In this document: piece by piece, positions 1-9,422 of the stretch
Layout: each line of letters begins with the position of its first letter
Numbering within the stretch: the first letter of the stretch is position 1
The notes under the pieces: model-generated
Database searches by the model: none
Told to the model about the DNA's origin: nothing
What the model saw: the letters and a program-made list of their open reading frames with translations, nothing else
Translations under genes and position numbers: made by a program
Source of the DNA: JBBQSN01 sp038213835
GTDB taxonomy: Bacteria; Actinomycetota; Actinomycetes; Actinomycetales; CAWJMD01
Reading direction: 5' to 3'
Length of the DNA stretch: 23,599 nucleotides
Assembly (NCBI GenBank): GCA_038213835.1
Contig: JBBQSN010000042.1
Location: 1 to 23,599, forward strand

Positions 1-222
1 ATGATGTACGGCGACGAGATCGTCGGTGTCGAGCTCCCCCCGTCGGTCGAGCTGACCGTGGCCGAGACCGAGCCGGGCCTGCAGGGCGACCGCTCCACCG
101 GCGGCACCAAGCCCGCCACGCTCGAGACCGGCCACCAGATCGCCGTCCCGCTGTTCATCGAGGCCGGCACCCGGGTCAAGGTCGACACCCGCAGCGGCGA
201 CTACCTGGGCCGCGTGAACTAG
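1..222 (+). CDS. efp: Elongation factor P, C-terminal part (5' end outside window)
   Basis: EF-P binds the ribosome between the P and E sites and relieves stalling at polyproline stretches. Only the last 73 residues are present, reading in frame from base 1 to a TAG at 220-222. The visible part matches the end of the central OB domain and the C-terminal OB domain: a VELPPSVELTV strand region, then TEPGLQGD, the KPATLETG turn, the VPLFIEAG strand and the closing VDTRSGDYLGRV. The ATG pair at base 1 is internal to the protein and is not the true start, because full-length EF-P has about 187 residues. The lysine-loop tip that meets the tRNA lies outside the window. The gene is coupled to nusB through a TAGTG stop/start overlap. 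Identity is confident from the C-terminal signature. Confidence 0.93.
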   Translation: MMYGDEIVGVELPPSVELTVAETEPGLQGDRSTGGTKPATLETGHQIAVPLFIEAGTRVKVDTRSGDYLGRVN

Positions 223-632
223 TGGGAGCTCGCAGCAAGGCCCGCAAGCGGGCGCTGGACGTGCTGTTCGAGGCCGACCAGCGCGGCTCGGACGCCGTGG
301 CCGTGCTGCGCGAGCGGCTCCCCGCCGCCGACCCCCCGGTGCCCGAGTACGCCGTCACGATCGTCGAGGGCGTCCAGGCGAACCGGGAGCGCATCGACGA
401 GCTGCTCAGCACCTACTCGCAGGGCTGGACCATCGACCGGATGCCGGCGGTGGACCGTCAGGTGCTGCGGATCGGCGTCTTCGAGCTGCTCTGGTGCGAC
501 GACGTCCCCGATGCCGTCGCGGTCGACGAGGCCGTCGAGCTGGCGAAGTCGCTCAGCACCGACGACTCGCCGGCGTTCGTCAACGGACTGCTCGGCCGGC
601 TCGTGCAGATGAAGCCGACGCTGCTCGTCTGA
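222..632 (+). CDS. nusB: Transcription antitermination factor NusB
   Basis: NusB is a small all-helical RNA-binding protein that pairs with NusE (ribosomal protein S10) on boxA RNA and supports rRNA transcription antitermination. The 136 residues match the usual length of 130-140. Recognisable parts are the basic N-terminus ending in KARKRALDVLFEADQRG, the central VEGVQANRERIDELL helix, the RMPAVDRQVLRIGVFELL segment and the EAVELAKSLSTDDSPAFVNGLLGRL C-terminus, all typical of the family. The GTG start overlaps the efp TAG by one base (TAGTG), so translation is probably coupled. The C-terminus runs toward the convergent bldD, with 36 bp between the stop codons. Identity is secure; the start is the only reasonable in-frame choice. 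Confidence 0.95.
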   Translation: MGARSKARKRALDVLFEADQRGSDAVAVLRERLPAADPPVPEYAVTIVEGVQANRERIDELLSTYSQGWTIDRMPAVDRQVLRIGVFELLWCDDVPDAVAVDEAVELAKSLSTDDSPAFVNGLLGRLVQMKPTLLV

Positions 633-649
633 CCCGAGTCGTCGACGGG
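633..649. terminator. Weak hairpin between convergent nusB and bldD
   Basis: The 36 bp between the two convergent stop codons can form a short imperfect stem: CCC and GTC on the left pair with GAC and GGG on the right, with a two-base bulge. There is no T-tract on either side. It could serve as a weak bidirectional terminator, but hairpins this short arise by chance in GC-rich DNA. Confidence 0.2.
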
Positions 650-668
650 CTGGCGCGAGGGGACGGGA

Positions 669-1163
669 TCAGATGCCGGTGGCGACGGCGCGGCGGGCGT
701 CCGGGTTGATGACGCCCCAGCCGATCAGCTGCTCGACCAGCGCCTCGGCGCTGAGGTCGTAGATCACCGCCAGGGTGCGCAGGTCCTCGGTGCGGATCGA
801 CAGCGATGACGCTCCGTGTTCGCCGCGCTGCTCCTGGATCGTCTGCGCGTAGCGCTCCAGCGGCTGGGCGGTCTCGCCGGGGACCTGGGACAGCCGGTCG
901 AGGTCGAGCACCAGCCGCGGCGGTGCGGAGGCGGCCTCGCTGGGGGAGGTGTCGGGCAGCAGCGAGGAGACGGGCACCTCGTAGAACTCGGCCAGCTCGG
1001 CCAGTCGCTGCACGGTGATGGCGCGGTCGCCGCGCTCGTAGGAGCCGACCACGACGGCCTTCCAGCGGCCGGACGACCGCTGCTCGACCCCCTGCAGCGA
1101 CAGACCCGACGTGCTGCGCACCGACCTCAGCTGGGCGCCCAGCGCCTTGGCGTACTCGGACAT
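669..1163 (-). CDS. bldD: BldD-type transcriptional regulator (c-di-GMP effector family)
   Basis: BldD in Streptomyces is a DNA-binding repressor of sporulation genes that dimerises around a cyclic-di-GMP tetramer. This 164-residue protein has both domains. The N-terminal helix-turn-helix covers residues 1-70, including GRWKAVVVGSYERGDRAITVQRLAELAEFY, nearly the Streptomyces sequence. The C-terminal domain covers about 85-164, with LRTLAVIYDLS and LIGWGVINPDARRAVA. I chose the ATG at 1161-1163 (MSEYAKALG) over an in-frame ATG 15 codons upstream: it matches the family N-terminus and is preceded by AGGGGTGG. The ligand signature, normally RxD-x8-RxxD, reads R113-G-E115-x8-R124-T-E-D127, so the first Asp is Glu. 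The gene is alone on the - strand, with a BldD-like box in its own promoter. Confidence 0.95.
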   Translation of the reverse strand: MSEYAKALGAQLRSVRSTSGLSLQGVEQRSSGRWKAVVVGSYERGDRAITVQRLAELAEFYEVPVSSLLPDTSPSEAASAPPRLVLDLDRLSQVPGETAQPLERYAQTIQEQRGEHGASSLSIRTEDLRTLAVIYDLSAEALVEQLIGWGVINPDARRAVATGI

Positions 1164-1222
1164 GTCCACCCCTGGCTCGTCGTCCCCGGCCGCCGGTGCT
1201 CTCTGCACGTGGCGTCACTACA

Positions 1223-1251
1223 AGATCACTCACGGTAACCGTACAGGTCAA
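1223..1251 (-). promoter_or_regulatory. Candidate bldD promoter
   Basis: On the - strand a TTGACC hexamer (1246-1251) stands 17 bp from TGATCT (1223-1228). The -35 is good and the -10 is poor. The implied transcript start lies roughly 50 bases before the bldD ATG. The main support is the position of the BldD-like box between the two hexamers. Confidence 0.35.
1225..1239. promoter_or_regulatory. BldD-binding box (probable autoregulation)
   Basis: ATCACTCACGGTAAC fits the published BldD consensus NTNACNC(A/T)GNGTNAN at eight of nine fixed positions; only the central G is C. It lies about 60 bp upstream of the bldD start, inside the candidate promoter. Streptomyces BldD represses its own gene through such a box, so autorepression is the natural reading. 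The site is about 70 bp from the candidate pyrR promoter and could also touch the pyr operon; that is speculation. Confidence 0.6.
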
Positions 1252-1307
1252 GCGCGCCACGCGGGTCCATCTCGCGGACCCGCTCCGGGCCGCGTGCCGC
1301 GCTGGGG

Positions 1308-1313
1308 TAGTGT
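1308..1313 (+). promoter_or_regulatory. Candidate -10 box of the pyr operon promoter
   Basis: TAGTGT fits the actinobacterial -10 pattern TANNNT and would start transcription near 1320, just before the PyrR-binding hairpin. No convincing -35 hexamer is visible. Placement relative to the leader hairpin is the best argument. Confidence 0.35.
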
Positions 1314-1328
1314 CGCCGCGATCACGAG

Positions 1329-1362
1329 TCCTTCAACCTCCGTCCCGAGAGGCGGGGAAGGA
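1329..1362 (+). promoter_or_regulatory. PyrR-binding loop overlapping the pyrR Shine-Dalgarno
   Basis: The leader RNA carries the two conserved marks of PyrR-binding loops. CNGNGAG is present as CCGAGAG (1345-1351), and a UUUAA-like bulge is present as TTCAA (1332-1336). The lower stem is TCCTTC (1329-1334) pairing perfectly with GAAGGA (1357-1362); the upper stem is formed by the C-rich segment 1337-1345 and the G-rich segment 1351-1356. The 3' strand contains most of the AAGGAG ribosome-binding site (1358-1363), eight bases before the pyrR ATG. When PyrR with UMP or UTP stabilises the hairpin, ribosome access should be blocked. This is the translational repression known from Mycobacterium smegmatis, not the terminator-based attenuation of Bacillus. 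No terminator is visible between hairpin and gene. Confidence 0.8.
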
Positions 1363-1371
1363 GTCGCCGCC

Positions 1372-1998
1372 ATGGCGTCCGCACGTCCGCGCACGGTCCT
1401 CGGACCGGCCGACATCTCCCGGGTCCTGACCCGCATCGCGCACGAGATCCTCGAGCGCAACAAGGGTGCCGACGACCTGGTCCTGCTGGGCATCCGCACC
1501 CGGGGCGTCCCCCTGGCCCACCGCCTGGCCTCGGTCGTCGAGGAGGTCGAGCCCGGCAGCGGCCTGCAGGCCGGCGCCCTCGACGTCACGATGCACCGCG
1601 ACGACCTGCGTCAGCACCCCACCCGCACGATCGAGGCCACCGACCTGCCCCCGGGCGGCATCGACGGCAAGGTCGTGGTGCTGGTCGACGACGTGCTGTA
1701 CTCCGGCCGCACCATCCGCGCCGCCCTCGACGCCCTGTCCGACCTCGGACGTCCTCGCGCCGTGCGACTGGCGGTGCTGGTCGACCGGGGGCACCGCGAG
1801 CTGCCCATCCGCGCCGACCACGTCGGCAAGAACCTGCCCACGTCCACCGCGGAGCGGGTGACGGTGATGCTGGCCGAGATCGACGGGGAGGACGGCGTGG
1901 TCATCGAGGACCGCACGAACAGCGCTGCGGCACAGCAGGTCCCGACCGATCCTGACGCCGGCGAACGTGGCGGTCCGACCGTGGGTGGTGCGGCGTGA
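1372..1998 (+). CDS. pyrR: Bifunctional pyr operon regulator / uracil phosphoribosyltransferase PyrR
   Basis: PyrR senses uridine nucleotides, binds pyr leader RNA and also has uracil phosphoribosyltransferase activity. The 208-residue protein shows the family blocks in order: ADISRVLTRIAHEILERN (13-30), LLGIRTRGVPLAHRLA (38-53), the DVTMHRDDL segment (71-79), the PRPP loop VVLVDDVLYSGRT (102-114) and VLVDRGHRELPIRADHVGKNLPTS (136-158). The ATG at 1372 is preferred over in-frame codons far upstream, because it has AAGGAG eight bases before it and gives the family length. About 28 residues after VVIED form a low-complexity tail not seen in the Mycobacterium tuberculosis protein. The stop overlaps pyrB by GTGA. 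Expression is probably autoregulated through the hairpin at 1329-1362. Confidence 0.96.
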   Translation: MASARPRTVLGPADISRVLTRIAHEILERNKGADDLVLLGIRTRGVPLAHRLASVVEEVEPGSGLQAGALDVTMHRDDLRQHPTRTIEATDLPPGGIDGKVVVLVDDVLYSGRTIRAALDALSDLGRPRAVRLAVLVDRGHRELPIRADHVGKNLPTSTAERVTVMLAEIDGEDGVVIEDRTNSAAAQQVPTDPDAGERGGPTVGGAA

Positions 1999-2978
1999 AG
2001 CACCTGCTGTCGGCCGCCGACCTCACCCGCGACCAGGCCGTCGAGCTGCTCGACGTCGCCGAGCAGATGGCCGCCACCCAGCAGCGGGCGATCAAGAAGC
2101 TCCCGACGTTGCGCGGCCTCACGGTGGTCAACCTCTTCTTCGAGGACTCGACCCGCACCCGGATCTCGTTCGAGGCCGCGGCCAAGCGTCTGTCCGCCGA
2201 CGTCATCAACTTCTCCGCCAAGGGCTCCTCGGTCTCCAAGGGCGAGAGCCTCAAGGACACCGCGCTCACGCTCGAGGCGATGGGCGCCGACGCCGTGGTC
2301 GTGCGGCACCCGTCGTCCGGCGCCCCGCACCGGCTCGCGCACTCGGGCTGGACCCGCGGCAGCGTGCTGAACGCCGGCGACGGCACCCACGAGCACCCCA
2401 CCCAGGCCCTGCTGGACGCCTTCACGATGCGCCGCCGGCTGGTGGCCGACCCGACGGGCGCCGACCTCAAGGGCACCAGGGTGGCCATCGTCGGCGACGT
2501 CCTGCACAGCCGGGTGGCCCGCTCGAACGTGCTCCTGCTCGACACCCTCGGCGCCGAGGTCACGGTCGTGGCCCCGCCCACCCTGCTGCCGGTCGGCATC
2601 GAGAGCTGGCCGTGCCGCACCTCGTACGACCTCGACGCCGCCCTCACCACCGGCGACGGCGTCGACGCCGTGATGATGCTGCGGGTCCAGCGCGAGCGGA
2701 TGACCGCGCAGGGCGGCGGCTTCTTCCCCTCCGCCCGCGAGTACTCGCGCCGCTACGGGCTCGACACCCGCCGGATGGACCTGATGCCGGAGCACGCGAT
2801 CGTCATGCACCCCGGGCCGATGAACCGCGGGCTCGAGATCACCGCCGAGGCCGCCGACGGCGTGCGCTCCACCATCGTCGAGCAGGTCTCCAACGGTGTG
2901 GCCGTCCGGATGGCCGCTCTCTACCTGCTGCTGTCCGGCGCCCAGCCGGACGCCGTCGCCGAGGAGGCAGTCCTGTGA
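1995..2978 (+). CDS. pyrB: Aspartate carbamoyltransferase catalytic subunit
   Basis: PyrB joins carbamoyl phosphate and aspartate to give N-carbamoyl-aspartate, the committed step of pyrimidine synthesis. The 327-residue protein has the carbamoyl-phosphate motif STRTR (residues 52-56, inside FFEDSTRTRISFE), the mobile-loop segment SSVSKGESLKD (about 78-88), HPTQALLD (134-141) and HPGPMNRG (from 272) near the C-terminus. The GTG start overlaps the pyrR stop (GTGA), and the gene ends with a four-base overlap with pyrC, so translation is likely coupled. No regulatory subunit gene (pyrI) is present, as expected in actinobacteria; control would come from PyrR and carbamoyl-phosphate supply. Confidence 0.97.
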   Translation: MKHLLSAADLTRDQAVELLDVAEQMAATQQRAIKKLPTLRGLTVVNLFFEDSTRTRISFEAAAKRLSADVINFSAKGSSVSKGESLKDTALTLEAMGADAVVVRHPSSGAPHRLAHSGWTRGSVLNAGDGTHEHPTQALLDAFTMRRRLVADPTGADLKGTRVAIVGDVLHSRVARSNVLLLDTLGAEVTVVAPPTLLPVGIESWPCRTSYDLDAALTTGDGVDAVMMLRVQRERMTAQGGGFFPSAREYSRRYGLDTRRMDLMPEHAIVMHPGPMNRGLEITAEAADGVRSTIVEQVSNGVAVRMAALYLLLSGAQPDAVAEEAVL

Positions 2979-4312
2979 CCACCTACCTGGTGAGGGGTGC
3001 GCGACTGCTGGGCGGCGAGCCCAGCGACCTGCTGCTGCGCGACGGCGTGGTGGCCGAGGTGGGCACCGACCTCGTGGCCGAGGGGGCCGCCGTGGTCGAC
3101 GCCACCGGCCTGGTGGCCCTGCCGGGCCTCGTCGACCTGCACGCCCACCTGCGCGAACCCGGTCGCGAGGACGCCGAGACGGTCGAGACCGGAACCGCCG
3201 CGGCGGCCCTCGGCGGGTTCACCGCGGTGTTCGCGATGGCCAACACCGATCCGGTCGCCGACACCGCCGGCGTCGTCGAGCAGGCCTGGCGGCTCGGCCG
3301 CAGGGCAGGGCGCTGCGACGTCCGTCCCGTCGGGGCCGTCTCCGTCGGGCTCGCGGGCGAGCGGCTCGCCGAGCTCGGGGCGATGGCCGATTCCGCCGCC
3401 CGGGTGCGGGTGTTCAGCGACGACGGCCACTGCGTCGACGACGCCGTGCTGATGCGCCGCGCGCTGGAGTACGTCAAGGCGATCGGCGGGGTGGTGGCCC
3501 AGCACGCCCAGGAGCCGCGGCTCACCGCCGGCGCGCAGATGCACGAGGGCACCCTCAGCGGGGTGCTCGGGCTGGCAGGCTGGCCGGCCGTCGCCGAGGA
3601 GGCGATCATCGCCCGCGACGTCCTGCTGGCCGACCACGTCGGCTCGCGGCTGCACGTCTGCCACGTCTCCACCGCGGGCTCGGTCGAGATCATCCGCTGG
3701 GCCAAGTCGCGCGGCGTCGACGTCACGGCCGAGGTCACCCCGCACCACCTGCTGCTGACGCACGACCTCGTCCGCGGGTACGACCCGGTCTTCAAGGTGA
3801 ACCCGCCGCTGCGCACCGAGCAGGACGTCCAGGCACTGCGAGAGGCCTTGGCGGACGGGACGATCGACGTCGTCGCCACCGACCACGCGCCGCACCCGGT
3901 AGAGGACAAGGACTGCGAGTGGTCCGCCGCCGCGATGGGGATGACCGGCCTGGAGACCGCGCTGTCGGTCGTCCAGCACGCCATGGTCGACACCGGCCTG
4001 CTCGACTGGGCCGGCGTCGCGCGGGTGATGTCCACGACCCCCGCGGGCATCGGCCGGCTCGAGGGCTACGCCGCGCCGCTCACCGCCGGTGCGCCCGCCC
4101 ACCTGGTGCTGGTCGACCCGGCCGCCACCCGCACGATCGACCCCAGCACGATGGCCACCCGCGGGCGCAACAGCCCGTACCGCGGTCGCGAGCTCCCTGG
4201 TCGGGTGGTGGCCACCTTCTGGCACGGGCACCCCACGGTGCTCGACGGCCGGCTCGGCGAGCCGCTGGCCGAGGCCGTCCTCGACACGCGCCTGTCGGCC
4301 GGGGCCCGATGA
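2975..4312 (+). CDS. pyrC: Dihydroorotase (class I)
   Basis: Dihydroorotase closes N-carbamoyl-aspartate to dihydroorotate in a metal-dependent amidohydrolase barrel. The 445 residues match class I enzymes. Metal ligands begin at DLHAHLREPG (H56 and H58). Also present are the TDPVAD segment, the SDDGHCVDD region, QHAQEP, CHVSTAGSVEIIRWAK, the TPHHLLLT histidine motif, KVNPPLR, and the TDHAPHP motif with the catalytic aspartate. The GTG start at 2975 overlaps the pyrB stop and has GAGGAGG seven bases before it. The stop overlaps a 21-codon micro-frame that leads into the next gene. Confidence 0.97.
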   Translation: MTTYLVRGARLLGGEPSDLLLRDGVVAEVGTDLVAEGAAVVDATGLVALPGLVDLHAHLREPGREDAETVETGTAAAALGGFTAVFAMANTDPVADTAGVVEQAWRLGRRAGRCDVRPVGAVSVGLAGERLAELGAMADSAARVRVFSDDGHCVDDAVLMRRALEYVKAIGGVVAQHAQEPRLTAGAQMHEGTLSGVLGLAGWPAVAEEAIIARDVLLADHVGSRLHVCHVSTAGSVEIIRWAKSRGVDVTAEVTPHHLLLTHDLVRGYDPVFKVNPPLRTEQDVQALREALADGTIDVVATDHAPHPVEDKDCEWSAAAMGMTGLETALSVVQHAMVDTGLLDWAGVARVMSTTPAGIGRLEGYAAPLTAGAPAHLVLVDPAATRTIDPSTMATRGRNSPYRGRELPGRVVATFWHGHPTVLDGRLGEPLAEAVLDTRLSAGAR

Positions 4313-4374
4313 GCGAGCGCAGCGAGCGGACGACGGGGCACAGGGTCGTGGTCGCGGCGAGGGACGAGCCGTGA
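4309..4374 (+). repeat. SER-type spacer element with bridging 21-codon micro-ORF (copy A)
   Basis: The only non-overlapping junction between pyrB and pyrD is filled by a GC-rich spacer with internal repetition of GAGCGAGC/AGCGAGCGG. An ATG at 4309 overlaps the pyrC stop (ATGA), and the resulting 21-codon frame (starting MSERSER) ends in a TGA at 4372-4374 that overlaps the next GTG start (GTGA). The end GAGGGACGAGCCGTG (4359-4373) recurs with 14 of 15 identities before coaBC (15154-15168), and the start resembles 15112-15132. I read it as a dispersed spacer repeat that keeps stop/start coupling. Whether the micro-ORF is translated is unknown. Confidence 0.55.
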
Positions 4375-4886
4375 CCGAGCTCCAGCTCGGGTTGCTCCTG
4401 CTGCTGCTCGTCCCGGTGATCTGGGGCCTGATGTGGTGGGGCTGGCGCCGCCGCGGACGACGTCAGGCCGACGTCGGGGCGCTGCACCGGGTCCCGGACC
4501 CGTTGTCACCCAGCGCGTTCGGCCCGATCGAGGCGGTCTACGTCTCGACCACCCGCGCGGGCGACTGGCTCGACCGGGTGGTCGTGCACGGGCTCGGGAC
4601 CCGCTCGGCCGCCGAGGTGTCGGTGCACGCCGACGGCGTGCTGGTGCGTCGCACCTCGGCGCCCGACGTCTGGGTGCCGGCCCCGGACCTTGCCTGGGTG
4701 CGGCGCGAGCGCGGCGCCGCCGGCAAGTTCGTCCGCGAGGACGGCCTCGTGGTGCTCACCTGGACCCTCGGGGACGCCGAGCTCGACACCGCCCTGCGCA
4801 CCCGGTACGACCACGACCGCGACGCCCTCGAGAGGGCCGTCCGAGACCTGTGCGAGACGAGCGACGAGGAGGACGCGCGTGGCTGA
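4371..4886 (+). CDS. Small single-pass membrane protein with PH-like cytosolic domain, function unknown
   Basis: A 171-residue protein with one N-terminal membrane segment (residues about 5-25, LLLLLLVPVIWGLMWWGW), a basic stop-transfer stretch (RRRGRRQ), and a beta-rich soluble part. The soluble part contains YVSTTRAGDWLDRVVVHGLG, DGVLVRR, VWVPAPDLAWVRR and GLVVLTWTLGDAELDTALR, which resembles a PH-like fold. A gene of this type sits between pyrC and carA in Streptomyces and Mycobacterium (Rv1382 in M. tuberculosis), so the position is conserved although no biochemical role is known to me. The GTG start has GAGGGA nearby, and its end overlaps carA by eight bases. Conserved placement suggests a link to pyrimidine or carbamoyl-phosphate metabolism, but nothing in the sequence proves it. 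Confidence 0.8.
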   Translation: MTELQLGLLLLLLVPVIWGLMWWGWRRRGRRQADVGALHRVPDPLSPSAFGPIEAVYVSTTRAGDWLDRVVVHGLGTRSAAEVSVHADGVLVRRTSAPDVWVPAPDLAWVRRERGAAGKFVREDGLVVLTWTLGDAELDTALRTRYDHDRDALERAVRDLCETSDEEDARG

Positions 4887-6077
4887 CGCCGTGCTGGTGC
4901 TGGAGGACGGCCGGACCTTCGTGGGACGGGCCTACGGGGCGTCCGGGCGGACGGTCGGGGAGGCGGTGTTCTGCACCGCGATGACCGGCTACCAGGAGAC
5001 CCTCACCGACCCCTCGTACCACCGCCAGGTGGTGGTGATGACGGCTCCCCACATCGGGAACACGGGGTGGAACGACGAGGACGACGAGTCCGCGAGGATC
5101 TGGGTCGCCGGCTACGTGGTGCGCGACCCCGCGCGCCGGGCGTCGAGCTGGCGCTCACGGCGCGGCCTCGCCGACGAGCTGGCCGCGCAGGGCGTCGTCG
5201 GCATCAGCGACGTCGACACCCGGGCGCTGACGCGACACCTGCGCGAGCGCGGGGCGATGCGGGCCGGGATCTTCTCCGGTGACGCCGTGGCGTCCGACGC
5301 CGCGATGCTCGAGGTGGTGCGGGCCGCGCCGTCCATGGCCGGTGCGGACCTGGCCGGCGAGGTCTCCACCCCGCGGGCCTACGTCGTCGAGGCAGTGGGG
5401 GAGAAGCGCCTCACCGTCGCCGCCCTCGACCTCGGCATCAAGGGCATGACCCCCGAGCTGATGGCGCAGCGCGGCATCGAGGTGCACGTGCTGCCCGCGG
5501 CGTCCACGGTCGACGACGTCCTGGCCGTCGCCCCCGACGGCGTCTTCTTCTCCAACGGCCCCGGCGACCCCGGCACGGCGAACGACGTGGTGGGGCTCAT
5601 CGGGGCGGTGCTCGAGCGCCGGATCCCGTTCTTCGGCATCTGCTTCGGCAACCAGCTGCTCGGACGCGCCCTCGGCCTCGACACGTACAAGCTCACCTAC
5701 GGCCACCGCGGGATCAACCAACCGGTGCTGGACCGCACCACCGGCAAGGTCGAGGTCACCGCGCACAACCACGGGTTCGCGGTTCGCGCGCCCGGGGCCG
5801 GCACCGGCACCGGCGCTGAGCCGTTCGACACCCCCCACGGTCGGGCCCGGGTCTCGCACGTGTGCCTCAACGACGACGTCGTCGAGGGCCTGGAGTGCCT
5901 CGACGTCCCGGCGTTCTCGGTGCAGTACCACCCGGAGGCCGCGGCCGGTCCGCACGACGCCGCCTACCTCTTCGACCGGTTCGTCGACCTCATGACCGTC
6001 GGGTGTGAGTCCAGGGCGCGACACGCCGGAGCGTCGCAGCGCGAAGCTCACACTCGCGGCGAGGGGGAGGGTTCCTG

Positions 6078-6078
<1 letters not shown>
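4879..6078 (+). CDS. carA: Carbamoyl-phosphate synthase small (glutaminase) subunit
   Basis: CarA hydrolyses glutamine and passes ammonia to CarB. The 399-residue protein has the N-terminal small-subunit domain (residues 1-150, with FCTAMTGYQETLTDPSYH and GISDVDTRALTRHLR) and a class I glutamine amidotransferase domain. The latter shows FFSNGPGDP, the nucleophile C255 in FFGICFGNQ, TAHNHGFAV, and H351/E353 in QYHPEAAAGPHD. The GTG at 4879 overlaps the preceding gene by eight bases. The family normally ends near FDRFVDLM, so residues from about 373 are an extra hydrophilic tail encoded by an inverted-repeat block (6003-6053). That tail also carries the strong GA-rich ribosome-binding site of carB (6061-6071). 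The stop overlaps carB by one base (TGATG). Confidence 0.96.
6003..6053. repeat. Nested inverted repeat in the 3' end of carA
   Basis: Outer arms GTGTGAG (6003-6009) and CTCACAC (6047-6053) are perfectly complementary. Between them CGACACGCCGGAGCGTCG (6019-6036) forms a near-palindrome, and flanking GCGC-rich bases extend the stem. The block lies where CarA homologues normally have already ended, so it adds codons rather than replacing conserved ones. It resembles a REP- or MITE-like palindromic element inserted at the carA/carB junction. No second copy occurs in this window. Confidence 0.6.

Positions 6079-9418
<3,340 letters not shown>

Positions 9419-9422
<4 letters not shown>

Noticed and set aside
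1164..1208. A 15-residue upstream extension of BldD
   Set aside because: The family starts at MSEYAK, and AGGGGTGG lies just before that ATG.
1111..1371. An 87-codon upstream extension of pyrR
   Set aside because: It would cross the bldD start, the bldD promoter and the PyrR hairpin; the ATG at 1372 has an ideal ribosome-binding site and matches the family N-terminus.
1611..2810. A 399-codon open frame on the - strand opposite pyrR and pyrB
   Set aside because: It has no known motif, and the composition is typical of antisense shadow frames in GC-rich DNA.
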